From NCBI GenBank assembly GCA_016706565.1, contig JADJJI010000001.1:1-64000 (forward strand): a stretch of 64,000 nucleotides of DNA. The letters are read 5' to 3'. Below are positions 47,140 to 62,269 of the stretch, piece after piece. A program made the position numbers and the translations under genes. The DNA comes from Piscinibacter sp. (GTDB lineage: Bacteria > Pseudomonadota > Gammaproteobacteria > Burkholderiales > Burkholderiaceae_C). Below the pieces are notes generated by a model. The model was not told the origin of the DNA and ran no database searches. It saw only the letters and a list, made by a program, of their open reading frames with translations. The stretch's first letter is position 1; each line of letters opens with the position of its first letter.

Positions 47140-48339
47140 TCAGACGCGGGCCATTCCGAACAGGTGCGCCACGTCCTTCAGGAAGATGCGCACGTGGGCC
47201 ATCGGCTTCTTGCGCGCCAGTTCCTTGTTCATGTAGGACTCGAAGGTGAGCTGCTGCACGTCGCGGTCGCGGCAGATGCTGACGAAGCGCTCGCGGCGCT
47301 TGTCGCTCGAGTACCAGAAGTACTGCATCACGCCGAGCACCCAGAACACCTTGCCGTGCGCCTTCATGAAGCGCTTGCGGGCCAGCTGCAGGTCGCGCGG
47401 CTGGCCGCTGGCCAGGTAGGCCAGCGAGGCCTCGGCGGCCAGCTTGCCGCCGTACATCGCGTAGTAGATGCCCTCGCCCGAGGCCGGCGCCACCACGCCG
47501 GCGGCGTCGCCGGCGAGCACCACGTCGCGGCCGTTGTCCCAGCGCGGCAGTGGCTTGAGCGGGATTGGTGCGCCTTCGCGGCGCAGCGTCTCGGTGTCGC
47601 CCAGACCGGAGGCGCGGCGCAGCGCCTCGGTCGCGCTGCGCAGCGAGAAGCCTTTATCGGCGCTGCCGGTGCCCACGCTCATCGTGTCGCCGTGCGGGAA
47701 CACCCAGCCGTAGAAGTCGGGCGAGTACTCGCCGTTGTAGACCACGTCGCAACGCGTGCCGTCGTAGCCGGCCCGATCGACCGGTGCGCGCAGGATCTCG
47801 TGGTAGGCGAAGACGAACTTGCCGCGATCGGAGCCGGGCACCTCCTGGCGCGCCACCTCGGAGCGGGCGCCATCGGCGCCGACCACAACCCGCGCCTTCA
47901 CCCGCACCGGCACGGCCTCGCCGCCGCGGCGACCGCGCGAACTGAAGCGAACGATGGCCGAACCGTCGACGTCGCGCTCGATGGCCTCGAAACTGCCGCG
48001 GGTGCGCACTGCGCCGGCCTGGGCTGCGCGCTCGCGCAGCCATTCGTCGAACGGGCCGCGATCGACCATGCCGACGAAGCCACCCTCGATCGGGATGTCC
48101 ACCTTGGCGTCGCTCGGCGCGATCATGCGTGCGCAGCGGATGCGGGCCACCAGCAAATGGTCGGGGATCGCGAAATCCTTGATCAGCCGTGGCGGAATGG
48201 CGCCGCCGCAGGGCTTGATGCGCCCGTCGCGGTCGAGCAGCAGCACGCTGCGGCCCTGCCGCGCCATCTCGTGGGCGGCGGTCGCACCGGCCGGCCCGCC
48301 GCCGATCACGACGGCATCGTAGGTGTCGATCTTGTCCAT
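47140..48339 (-). CDS. bchP: Geranylgeranyl diphosphate/bacteriochlorophyll reductase BchP
   Basis: Reduces the geranylgeranyl tail to phytyl in the last steps of bacteriochlorophyll a synthesis. 399-residue flavoprotein with the FAD motif YDAVVIGGGPAGATAAHEMA near residue 6, RIKPCGGAIPPRLI near 43, and VVLAGDAAGVVAPASGEGIYYAM near 285, followed by the family C-terminus. The ATG at 48337-48339 has AGGAG at 48350-48346 at good spacing; an ATG two codons upstream is less well placed. It overlaps the PucC-family gene upstream by 34 bases. The long open frame continuing upstream to 49413 is a shadow. Confidence 0.95.
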   Translation of the reverse strand: MDKIDTYDAVVIGGGPAGATAAHEMARQGRSVLLLDRDGRIKPCGGAIPPRLIKDFAIPDHLLVARIRCARMIAPSDAKVDIPIEGGFVGMVDRGPFDEWLRERAAQAGAVRTRGSFEAIERDVDGSAIVRFSSRGRRGGEAVPVRVKARVVVGADGARSEVARQEVPGSDRGKFVFAYHEILRAPVDRAGYDGTRCDVVYNGEYSPDFYGWVFPHGDTMSVGTGSADKGFSLRSATEALRRASGLGDTETLRREGAPIPLKPLPRWDNGRDVVLAGDAAGVVAPASGEGIYYAMYGGKLAAEASLAYLASGQPRDLQLARKRFMKAHGKVFWVLGVMQYFWYSSDKRRERFVSICRDRDVQQLTFESYMNKELARKKPMAHVRIFLKDVAHLFGMARV

Positions 48340-49634
48340 GCCCATCTCCTTGTGCGCCGCTGCGGCGCGCGCGTCTCGATGCCGGCGGCCAGCGCCGCGG
48401 CCCAAAGGAACAACAGCGCCTCGGCGCCGAACACCACCGCGTAGGCCGCGCCGGGGCTGTCGATGAAGCGGCGGGCGATGTCGCTGGCCACCGCGCCGGC
48501 CAGGCCGCCGACGCCGAAGGAGATCGCCTGCGAGGCGCCCCACAAGCCCATGCGCACACCTTCGCGCGAGGCCCTGCCCTCGCCGGCCAGCCGCATCATC
48601 GAGCCGATCGCGGCGATGGAAAACGCGCCGTTGGCCGCACCGAGCGCGAACACCGTGGCGTGCAGCGGCCAGCGCGGGCCGACCACTCCCGCAGCCACCA
48701 GCGCGGCCAACGCGAAGGCCGAAGCGATGCAGCCGCCGATCGTCCAGCTGCGCAGCGAGCCGATGCCCCAGCGGCTGCCCGCCAGCGCACAGGCGATCAT
48801 GCCCAGCAGCACGCCGCCGTGCTGCAGCCCGGACAGCTGCGTCGTCGCGCCCGGCGTGAGGCCGAACACCGCGCCGGCGAACGGTTCGAGGATCAGGTCT
48901 TGCGCGCTGAAGGCGAGCATCGAGACGAACACGAAGACCGTGAAGCGGCGCGCTGCGGCTTCCTGCCAGACCTGGCGCAGCGCCTCGAGGAAGCGCAGCT
49001 TCGGCTCCGCCTCCACGGCCGCCCCAGCAGCGATGCCGCCGCGGCCTTCGAGACGCCATAGCGCCATCAGGGCGACGAGGCAGGCGATCGCTGCGACGCC
49101 CGCGCTGACGGCCACCAGGCGCTGCGGCGTATAGGGGTCGAGCCAGCGGCCGGCCAGGCCGGCCGTCACCGCGAAGCCGATGATCATCATCATCCAGACG
49201 ATCGTGGCAGCCGGTGCGCGCCGCTGCGCCGCCACGCGCTTGGCCAGCAGCACCAGCAGCGAGGTGCCGCAGGCGCTGACCCCCAGGCCGACGAGGAAGA
49301 AGGCGAACGCCGCCAGCGCGAGGCCGGCGTAGCGCTGCGTGGACATCCAGGCGGTCGCGATCGCGGCCAGCGTGCCGCCCGCGGCGAGCACGGCCATGCC
49401 GCCGAGGATCCATGGCGTGCAGCGGCCGCTGCGGTCGGAACCGAAGCCCATGCGCGGCCGCGTGATCTGCACGGCGTAGTGGATCGCCACCAGCAGCCCG
49501 GGCACCAGTGCCGGCAGCGCGAGCTCGATGACCATCACGCGGTTGAGCGTCGAGGTGGTCAGCACGACGACGGCGCCGAGCGCCATCTGCACCAGACCGA
49601 GCCGCACGATGCCGAACCAGCCGAGCGGCGTCAT
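48306..49634 (-). CDS. BCD/PucC-family MFS protein between bchG and bchP (Bch2/ORF428 type)
   Basis: 442 residues with about twelve hydrophobic segments: GLVQMALGAVVVLTTSTLNRVMVIEL near residue 12 (a PucC-family hallmark also present in lhaA), TRPRMGFGSDRSG near 58, WMMMIIGFAVTAGLAGRWLD near 145. In purple bacteria a homologue occupies this same slot between bchG and bchP and is thought to help deliver bacteriochlorophyll to light-harvesting proteins. The C-terminal ~25 residues overlap the bchP start. It is cotranscribed with bchG, 83 bases away. Confidence 0.9.
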   Translation of the reverse strand: MTPLGWFGIVRLGLVQMALGAVVVLTTSTLNRVMVIELALPALVPGLLVAIHYAVQITRPRMGFGSDRSGRCTPWILGGMAVLAAGGTLAAIATAWMSTQRYAGLALAAFAFFLVGLGVSACGTSLLVLLAKRVAAQRRAPAATIVWMMMIIGFAVTAGLAGRWLDPYTPQRLVAVSAGVAAIACLVALMALWRLEGRGGIAAGAAVEAEPKLRFLEALRQVWQEAAARRFTVFVFVSMLAFSAQDLILEPFAGAVFGLTPGATTQLSGLQHGGVLLGMIACALAGSRWGIGSLRSWTIGGCIASAFALAALVAAGVVGPRWPLHATVFALGAANGAFSIAAIGSMMRLAGEGRASREGVRMGLWGASQAISFGVGGLAGAVASDIARRFIDSPGAAYAVVFGAEALLFLWAAALAAGIETRAPQRRTRRWAWTRSTPTMPS

Positions 49635-49656
49635 GTCAGTGGCGCCCGGTCGTTCC

Positions 49657-49711
49657 GAAGCCGCTGAGCGCCCCCTCGGGGGGCCGCGAGCGCAGCGAGC
49701 TCGGGGGCTTC
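49657..49711. repeat. GC-rich intergenic palindromic element between bchG and the PucC-family gene
   Basis: GAAGCC (49657-49662) pairs with GGCTTC (49706-49711); inside are CCCCCTCGGGGGG and CGAGCGCAGCGAGCTCG. GGCTTCAT is then repeated in tandem (49706-49721). From memory similar elements are scattered in Burkholderiales genomes, which I cannot verify here. It may shape operon mRNA or act as a partial terminator. Confidence 0.5.
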
Positions 49712-49717
49712 ATGGCT

Positions 49718-50602
49718 TCATCCGGCCTGCGCGGCGGCGCGCAAGGCGAAGGCGCTGACGAGCATGCCCGACACGTACAGCGTCACGCCCAGACCGCTGT
49801 ACCAGGTGGCGCGGCCGTGCGGGTCGGCGACGAAGCGGCGCATCAGCAGCAGTTGCACCGCGAGCAATGCGCCCACCGCCAGCGCGTGGCCGCGGGCCTG
49901 CCAGCTCATCAGCAGCACGACGACCACGAACTGCGGCGCAGCCATCATCCAGCAAGCCATGTGCGCTGCCTGTTCCTCGCCCAGGCGCACCGGCAGCGAG
50001 CCGATGCCCATGCGGCGGTCGCCCTCGACCGACTTGAAGTCGTTGAGCGTCATGATTCCGTGCGCACCGAGGCTGTACAGCGCAGCCAGCGCGAGCGAGC
50101 GGCCGTCGGGCAGGCTGCCGCCGGCCATGACGATCGCACCCGTGACCCACGCCAGGCCTTCATAGCAGATGCCGCAGGCGGCGTTGCCCCACCAGCCATT
50201 GCGCTTCAGGCGCAGCGGCGGCGCGCTGTAGGCCCAGGCGAGCGCGAGGCCGACCAGCGCGGCGACGAAGCCCCAGGGGCCCAGCGTCAGCGCAACGGCC
50301 AGCGACAGCACCGTCCACAGCACCGCGATGTACAAGCCCCAGCGCCCCGGCATGCGGCCCGAGGGGATGGGGCGGTTCGGTTCATTGATGGCGTCGACGT
50401 GGCGATCGAACCAGTCGTTCACCGCCTGGCTGGTGGCACACACCATCGGGCCGGCGAGCAGCACGCCCAGCGCAACCAGGGCCCAGCGCTCACTCCAGTT
50501 CTGGCCCGAAGCGACGGCGCCGCAGGCGAAGGCCCACATGGGCGGAAACCAGGTGATCGGCTTGAGCAGTTCCGCGACTGCCGACGGGGCAGGATAGGCC
50601 AT
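49718..50602 (-). CDS. bchG: Bacteriochlorophyll synthase BchG
   Basis: UbiA-fold prenyltransferase, 294 residues, joining bacteriochlorophyllide a to geranylgeranyl (or phytyl) diphosphate in the membrane. The first Asp-rich motif is AVNDWFDRHVDAINEPNRPIPSGR near residue 60, the second LNDFKSVEGDRRMGIGSLP near 198; eight or nine hydrophobic segments. The start at 50600-50602 lies about 31 bases from a PpsR site. First gene of bchG-pucC family-bchP-small membrane protein. Confidence 0.96.
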   Translation of the reverse strand: MAYPAPSAVAELLKPITWFPPMWAFACGAVASGQNWSERWALVALGVLLAGPMVCATSQAVNDWFDRHVDAINEPNRPIPSGRMPGRWGLYIAVLWTVLSLAVALTLGPWGFVAALVGLALAWAYSAPPLRLKRNGWWGNAACGICYEGLAWVTGAIVMAGGSLPDGRSLALAALYSLGAHGIMTLNDFKSVEGDRRMGIGSLPVRLGEEQAAHMACWMMAAPQFVVVVLLMSWQARGHALAVGALLAVQLLLMRRFVADPHGRATWYSGLGVTLYVSGMLVSAFALRAAAQAG

Positions 50603-50609
50603 GGGATTG

Positions 50610-50650
50610 ATTCTGGGCGTGACACTTCAGAGTGTCAACCAAGATTTACA
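50610..50650 (-). promoter_or_regulatory. bchG promoter with PpsR/CrtJ operator containing the -35
   Basis: TGT-N12-ACA, the PpsR/CrtJ consensus, is perfect at 50633-50650 (minus strand TGTAAATCTTGGTTGACA). Its last six bases TTGACA (50638-50633) are a consensus -35, followed by 17 bases and CAGAAT (50615-50610). An 18-base palindrome TGACACT-TCAG-AGTGTCA (50620-50637) overlaps the site on the gene side. Repressor binding would cover the -35. Confidence 0.75.
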
Positions 50651-50676
50651 ACTCATGGCCCGATCGGGCCTCGGTA

Positions 50677-52113
50677 TCAACCCTCGTCGTCGCCCAGGTC
50701 GCCCATGCCGTGACGGCGCAGCTTGACGTACAGGCTCTGGCGCGACAGGCCCAGCATCTGCGCTGCGGAGGCGCGGTTGTCGCTGGTCATCTTCAGCGCC
50801 GTCTCGATGCACAGCTGCTCGATCAGGTCGGTGGTCTCGCCGACGATGTCTTTCAGAGGCACGCGGCCGACCAGCTCGGTCAGCTCGCCGGCGGATCGCG
50901 GCAGTTCGCCGGCGGCGCGCGGCTCGGCGCTCAGCCGGCGGCCGACGTCGCGCACGGCGAAGGCGAGCATCGGCTTGCCGTCCTGCGTGGTGGCCGAAGC
51001 CGAGACCTCGACCTCGGCGGTGGCCCCGTCCTCGCCGCGCAGCAGCGTCGAGAACAGGCGCATGCTGCCGCGCTGGCGCACGGTCTGGATCAGCACGCCG
51101 AGTTCGACGCCAGTGCGGCCCAGCCAGCGATCCAGCGGCTCGCCGCGCGCCTGCTCCTCGCTGCCCAGCTGGGCCAGCGCGACGAAGGACGCGTTGGCCA
51201 TCTGGATGCGGCCTTCGTTGTCGGTGAACACCAGCGCATCGGGCGAGTTGCGCACGAAGTCCAGCAGCATCGAACTCTCGGTGACCGTGGCCAGCGGCGA
51301 AGGCTCCGTGCCCAGGCGCGACAGGCGCACCAGCAGAAGCGAGGCATCGTCCTGCCGGAAGCTGGACATCGACACGCCGACGCGCCCGCCGCCGTCGGAC
51401 AGCGCAGTGCGCACCACCTCGGCCCGGCGGGCCGAGCGTGCGGCGGCGAGTGCGGCCTGCAGCGGCTTGCTGTTGGGCGCCTCGAACAATGACGTCAAGG
51501 AACCGCCGGCCAGGCGGCGCGGCCCGCCGCCGTTGGAGACTAGCGCCACCGCGGCCGGGTTGGCCTCGAGGATGCGCAGGCTGCCCGCGTCGACGATCAG
51601 CACCGCCTCCGACGAAGCCTGGAACAGGTGGCGATACCGCGTCTCGGCCTGGCGGAAGCGCCAGTAGTCGCGCTCCATCGCCTGCTGCGCTTCGATGAGT
51701 CGCAGTTGCAGCGCCTCGGTGGCGCGCAGGTCGCGGCCAAAGGCGATGGTGCGGCCCGCTGTCTTGCCGCGGCCGGGCGGCGCGATCTGCACCGCCGAAT
51801 AGAGGATGGGCCAGTCGCTGCCGCCGCCGGTGGACGGGTGGTTCACCTGGCGCCAGCGTGGCGGACCGGCCGCATCGCGCAGCAGCGACTCGACCTTGGC
51901 GCGGCTCTCGACCGTCACCGTTTCGGTCCAGGGCTGGCCGATCCAGTCGGCCACCAGCACCGGGTCGAGGTCATCCCGGCCGATGACGACATCCTGGATC
52001 ACGCCATGGGGGTCGAGCAGCAAGGCGACGTCGCTGGCCGCCGCGACCACGCGCTGAGCGGTGGCCGCGTCGAGATCACCCACCACTGCGCGGGGTGCCG
52101 TGCGGCGCTTCAC
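50677..52113 (-). CDS. ppsR: Photosynthesis repressor PpsR/CrtJ
   Basis: 478-residue aerobic regulator of bch, crt and puc genes. Three PAS domains (about 25-135, 160-270, 285-395), a Q-rich linker (RLIEAQQAMERDYWRFRQAETRYRH near 140) and an intact C-terminal Fis-type HTH: DLIEQLCIETALKMTSDNRAS then MLGLSRQSLYVKLRRHGMGD. The only Cys in the protein is in this HTH region (EQLCIE), the position implicated in redox or heme control in R. sphaeroides and R. capsulatus. GTG start at 52111-52113 with GGGGA upstream. It follows ppaA on the same strand with 78 bases between. Confidence 0.95.
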   Translation of the reverse strand: MKRRTAPRAVVGDLDAATAQRVVAAASDVALLLDPHGVIQDVVIGRDDLDPVLVADWIGQPWTETVTVESRAKVESLLRDAAGPPRWRQVNHPSTGGGSDWPILYSAVQIAPPGRGKTAGRTIAFGRDLRATEALQLRLIEAQQAMERDYWRFRQAETRYRHLFQASSEAVLIVDAGSLRILEANPAAVALVSNGGGPRRLAGGSLTSLFEAPNSKPLQAALAAARSARRAEVVRTALSDGGGRVGVSMSSFRQDDASLLLVRLSRLGTEPSPLATVTESSMLLDFVRNSPDALVFTDNEGRIQMANASFVALAQLGSEEQARGEPLDRWLGRTGVELGVLIQTVRQRGSMRLFSTLLRGEDGATAEVEVSASATTQDGKPMLAFAVRDVGRRLSAEPRAAGELPRSAGELTELVGRVPLKDIVGETTDLIEQLCIETALKMTSDNRASAAQMLGLSRQSLYVKLRRHGMGDLGDDEG

Positions 52114-52169
52114 AGGATCATCCCCTGCGAGCTCCCGGTGCTGCGGGCCGTTGTCTTCATGTCTGTCAA

Positions 52170-52186
52170 CGTCCAGCTGCTGGACG
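52170..52186 (-). terminator. Hairpin between ppaA and ppsR
   Basis: CGTCCAG-CTG-CTGGACG, a perfect 7-base stem just after the ppaA stop, without a T-run. TTGACA (52169-52164) follows on the same strand but has no good -10. It may attenuate or separate ppaA and ppsR transcription. Confidence 0.4.
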
Positions 52187-52191
52187 GAGGT

Positions 52192-53091
52192 TCAACTGTG
52201 TTTCACGCGGCCGGCAAGCAAGCTTTCGGCCAGACCTGGTGCCTCGCTCCCGTTGGCGGTCGTCGCGTCCGCACCGACCTGACGGGCCAGTTGCGGTCTC
52301 AACGTGAACACCGGGCCGCCCACCAGCACGGCCACACCCTTGTGACACGAAGCGCGGCGAACGGCCGCGATGCAGGAGGGCAACCAGTCGAGCCGCGCTT
52401 CGCTGCCCGCCGAAAACCCCACCACATCGAACCACTCGCGCCGCACCGACGTGATTGGGTCGGTATCTGCGCCTTCGCCACCGGAGACAACTTCCCAACC
52501 GGCGCGGCGAAAGAACTCGGCGACCATCGACATCCCGAAGCTGTGCTGCTCGCCCGGGGCACGCACCAGCAAGGCGCGTCGCCCGTTGGGCGGATGGGCC
52601 ACCTCGGTTCCGAAGGCCGGGCTCAATTCTCGCATCATTCGCTGCAGCCGCCCGAGGCCGATGGTGACGTCGGTGAAGTAGCACAGGTCCTCGGTCCAGA
52701 GGTGGCCGAGTTGACGCGCCGACGGCGCGAGCAGGTCGACCAGCAAACGCTCCACGGTGAAGCCGCGGTCGCGCAACCCGTCGAGCACCTGCGTCAACTC
52801 GCGCTCGTCGCCGCGCACCAGGCTGTCGGTGAAGGCATTCACCTCGGCTTCGCCGAGGCTGCCGCTGAGCGCGTCGTTGCTCGCCGGCAGGTTGCCGTTG
52901 TCGCGGTGCGCCGCCACCAGGCGCGGAATGACCTCGAGTTCGAGGGCCCGCGCCAGACAGGCCGCCCGCTCCATCGGGCCGGGACTGGGGTCGGTGAACA
53001 GCGCGCTTGCCGGTGAACCGCCAGCAGCCCAGGCCGCAGCGCTTTCCGGGCAGTCGGCCGGCACCGTTCCCGGTTGGGATCCTCCTTGCAT
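52192..53091 (-). CDS. ppaA: Cobalamin-binding antirepressor PpaA/AerR
   Basis: 299 residues. The helical half (residues ~70-165) holds FTVERLLVDLLAPSARQLGHLWTEDLCYFTDV; the C-terminal Rossmann-like B12 domain of the SCHIC type has LVRAPGEQHSFGMSMVAEFFRRAGWEV near 180, the His of which is the likely cobalt ligand or its neighbour, and VVGFSAGSEARLDWL near 225. AerR with light-exposed B12 modulates CrtJ in R. capsulatus. The ATG at 53089-53091 has GGAGG nearby; a longer frame to 53181 exists. It precedes ppsR and diverges from bchF. Confidence 0.88.
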   Translation of the reverse strand: MQGGSQPGTVPADCPESAAAWAAGGSPASALFTDPSPGPMERAACLARALELEVIPRLVAAHRDNGNLPASNDALSGSLGEAEVNAFTDSLVRGDERELTQVLDGLRDRGFTVERLLVDLLAPSARQLGHLWTEDLCYFTDVTIGLGRLQRMMRELSPAFGTEVAHPPNGRRALLVRAPGEQHSFGMSMVAEFFRRAGWEVVSGGEGADTDPITSVRREWFDVVGFSAGSEARLDWLPSCIAAVRRASCHKGVAVLVGGPVFTLRPQLARQVGADATTANGSEAPGLAESLLAGRVKHS

Positions 53092-53355
53092 CGAGCCCTC
53101 CACTTCCTTGTCTCGTGTGCGTTTTCGGAACGTCTGCTCGGGGGCGTTGGAGGGGCGAGCCTTGCCAAAGCGCGTCGCCAATGCTCGGGATGCAGTCGGT
53201 GAGTTCGTCGCCTGGTGCTGTGTCCTCTGCGGGATCTCGTTGGACCGAGGGTGGTTTTACTCTCCGCCACCCCAGACCGTCAATGCGTGTGTACATCCGC
53301 CTTTGGAAGGTTTGCGCCACCGCAACCTCGTCGGCCGCGCATTTCACTGGAAGGA

Positions 53356-55266
<1,911 letters not shown>

Positions 55267-55273
55267 GGCCCGC

Positions 55274-56840
55274 ATGCAACTCACGCTCTGGACCTACGAA
55301 GGACCGCCCCACGTCGGCGCGATGCGCGTCGCCACCGCGATGCGGGACGTGCACTACGTGCTGCACGCGCCGCAGGGCGACACCTACGCCGACCTGCTGT
55401 TCACGATGATCGAGCGCTGCCCAAGCGCCCGCCGGTCACCTACACCACCTTCCAGGCGCGCGACCTCGGTGGCGACACCGCCGAGCTGTTCAAGACCGCC
55501 GCCCGCGAGGCCTACGAGCGCTTCAAGCCCAAGGCGCTGCTGGTCGGCGCGTCCTGCACCGCCGAGCTGATCCAGGACGACCCGGGCGGCCTGGCCCAGG
55601 CGCTGGACCTGCCGGTGCCGGTGGTGCCGCTGGAACTGCCGGCCTACCAGCGCAAGGAAAACTGGGGCGCCGCCGAAACCTTCTACCAGCTGGTGCGCGC
55701 GCTGGCCGGGCCGCCCGCCCCGGCACGCCGCGCCCGGCCCGCGCCGGCCAGGCGCCGCGCTGCAACCTCCTCGGGCCCACGGCGCTGGGCTTCCGCCACC
55801 GCGACGACGTGCGCGAAATCCGCGGCCTGCTCAGCGCGCCTGGGCATCGAGGTGCGTGTCACCGCGCCCGCCGGCGCCGGCCCGGACGACCTGGCGCGCC
55901 TGGCCGACGCCGACTTCAACGTCGTGCTCTACCCCGAAACCGCCTGCTGGCCGCGCAGTGGCTGCAGCGCACCTTCGCGCAGCCCTTCACCCGCGTCGTG
56001 CCGATCGGCACGCAGGCCACGCGCGAGTTCATCACCGAGGTGGCCACGCTGGCCGGCCTGGACCCGCAGGCGGCGCTGGAGCGCGAGACCTCGCGCGCCA
56101 GCTGGTACGCCGCTCGGTCGATTCCACCTACCTCACCGGCAAGCGCGTGTTCGTGTTCGGCGATGCCACGCATGCGGTGGCCGCCGCGCGCGTGGCTTCC
56201 AGCGAGCTGGGCTTCCAGGTCGTCGGCCTGGGCACCTACAGCCGCGAGTTCGGCCGCGAGATCCGCGAGGCCGCCAGGCTGTACGGCGTCGAGCCGCTGA
56301 TCACCGACGACTACCTCGAGGTCGAGGCCAAGGTCGCCGAGCTGCAGCCCGAGCTGGTGCTGGGCACGCAGATGGAACGCCACATCGCCAAGCGCCTGGG
56401 CGTGCCCTGCGCGGTGATCTCGGCGCCGGTGCACGTGCAGGACTTCCCGGCGCGCTACTCGCCGCAGATGGGCTTCGAAGGCGCGAACGTGCTGTTCGAC
56501 ACCTGGGTGCACCCGCTGATGATGGGCCTGGAAGAGCACCTGCTGAACATGTTCCGCGACGACTTCGAGTTCCACGAAGGCGCGGCCGCCTCGCACCTCG
56601 GCTCGGCCGCCGTGCGGCCGGCGGCAATGCCGGCCCAGCCGGTCGAGCAGCCGCTGCCCGGGAGCGCCGCCGCGCCGCCGGTGGCGCTGGCGCCCGGCGC
56701 CACCGTTTCCACCTGGTCGGCCGACGCCGAGCAGGAGCTTCGAAAGATCCCCTTCTTCGTGCGCGGCAAGGCCCGCCGCAACACCGAGCGCTTTGCGCTC
56801 GACCGCGGCGTGCCGGTCATCACCATCGAGACCCTCTACG

Positions 56841-56866
<26 letters not shown>
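55274..56866 (+). pseudogene. bchB: Light-independent protochlorophyllide reductase subunit B (BchB), several frame breaks
   Basis: NifK-like subunit. Starts [20 protein letters not shown] and ends in the BchB C-terminal domain ([21 protein letters not shown]). Five one-base breaks: losses near 55415-55417, 55745, 55943 and 56110, and a gain near 55839. Corrected, the pieces join into one protein of about 531 residues with [44 protein letters not shown] and [20 protein letters not shown]. As no piece contains an odd stop or eroded residue, miscalled bases are suspected. Confidence 0.88.
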
Positions 56867-61555
<4,689 letters not shown>

Positions 61556-61556
<1 letters not shown>

Positions 61557-62269
61557 TGGAACACGCCACCTACCAGACCCGCCGCGGCGAGATCGAGCAC
61601 TACTTCGACCGCACTGCGGTGCAGGCGTGGGAGCGCCTCACCTCGGACGCGCCGGTCGGCCGCATCCGCGCCACCGTGCGAGCCGGGCGCGACCGCATGC
61701 GCGCCACGCTGCTGTCCTGGCTGCCTGCCGACATGCACGGCATGCGGCTGCTCGACGCCGGCTGCGGCACCGGCGCGCTGGCCGTCGAGGCGGCACGCCG
61801 CGGCGCCCACGTGGTGGCCATCGACCTCTCGCCCACGCTGGTCGAGCTCGCGGTGCGCCGCGTCGCGCAGCACCTGGAGACTTTCGACAACGGCGGCCAC
61901 ATCGACTTCCGCAGCGGCGACATGCTCGACGCCGGCCTCGGCCACTTCGACCACGTGGTGGCGATGGACTCGCTGATCCACTACGAGGCGCACGACGTGG
62001 TGCGCGCGCTGGAAGCCTGGGCGCCTCGCGTGTCGCGCTCGATGCTGATCACCTTCGCGCCGCGCACGCCGGCGCTGGCGGCGATGCATGCGGTGGGCCG
62101 CTTCTTCCCGCGCGGCGACCGCGCCCCGTCCATCGAGCCGGTAGCCGAGACGGCGCTCAAGCGCGGCCTGCTCGCCGCGCCGGGACTGCAAGCCTTCCTC
62201 GATGCGCGCACCGAGCGCGTGGCCAGCGGCTTCTACACCTCGCAGGCACTGGAGATCGCGCGGTCATGA
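61556..62269 (+). CDS. bchM: Magnesium protoporphyrin IX O-methyltransferase BchM
   Basis: SAM-dependent methylation of the C13 propionate of Mg-protoporphyrin IX, the step after BchHID. 237 residues: start TYQTRRGEIEHYFDRTAVQAWERL typical of BchM, SAM motif LLDAGCGTGALAVEAARRG near residue 65, FDHVVAMDSLIHYEAHDV near 128. It is in the bchL-bchM-lhaA run with overlapping stop/start codons on both sides. Confidence 0.95.

Noticed and set aside
47140-49413. 757-residue frame suggesting a fusion upstream of bchP
   Set aside because: Only the part from 48339 is BchP; the upstream half is noise opposite the PucC-family frame, and a good ribosome site fixes the bchP start.
52114-52191. PpsR site in the ppaA-ppsR gap
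   Set aside because: TGTCAA and TTGACA occur, but no TGT-N12-ACA pair could be formed.
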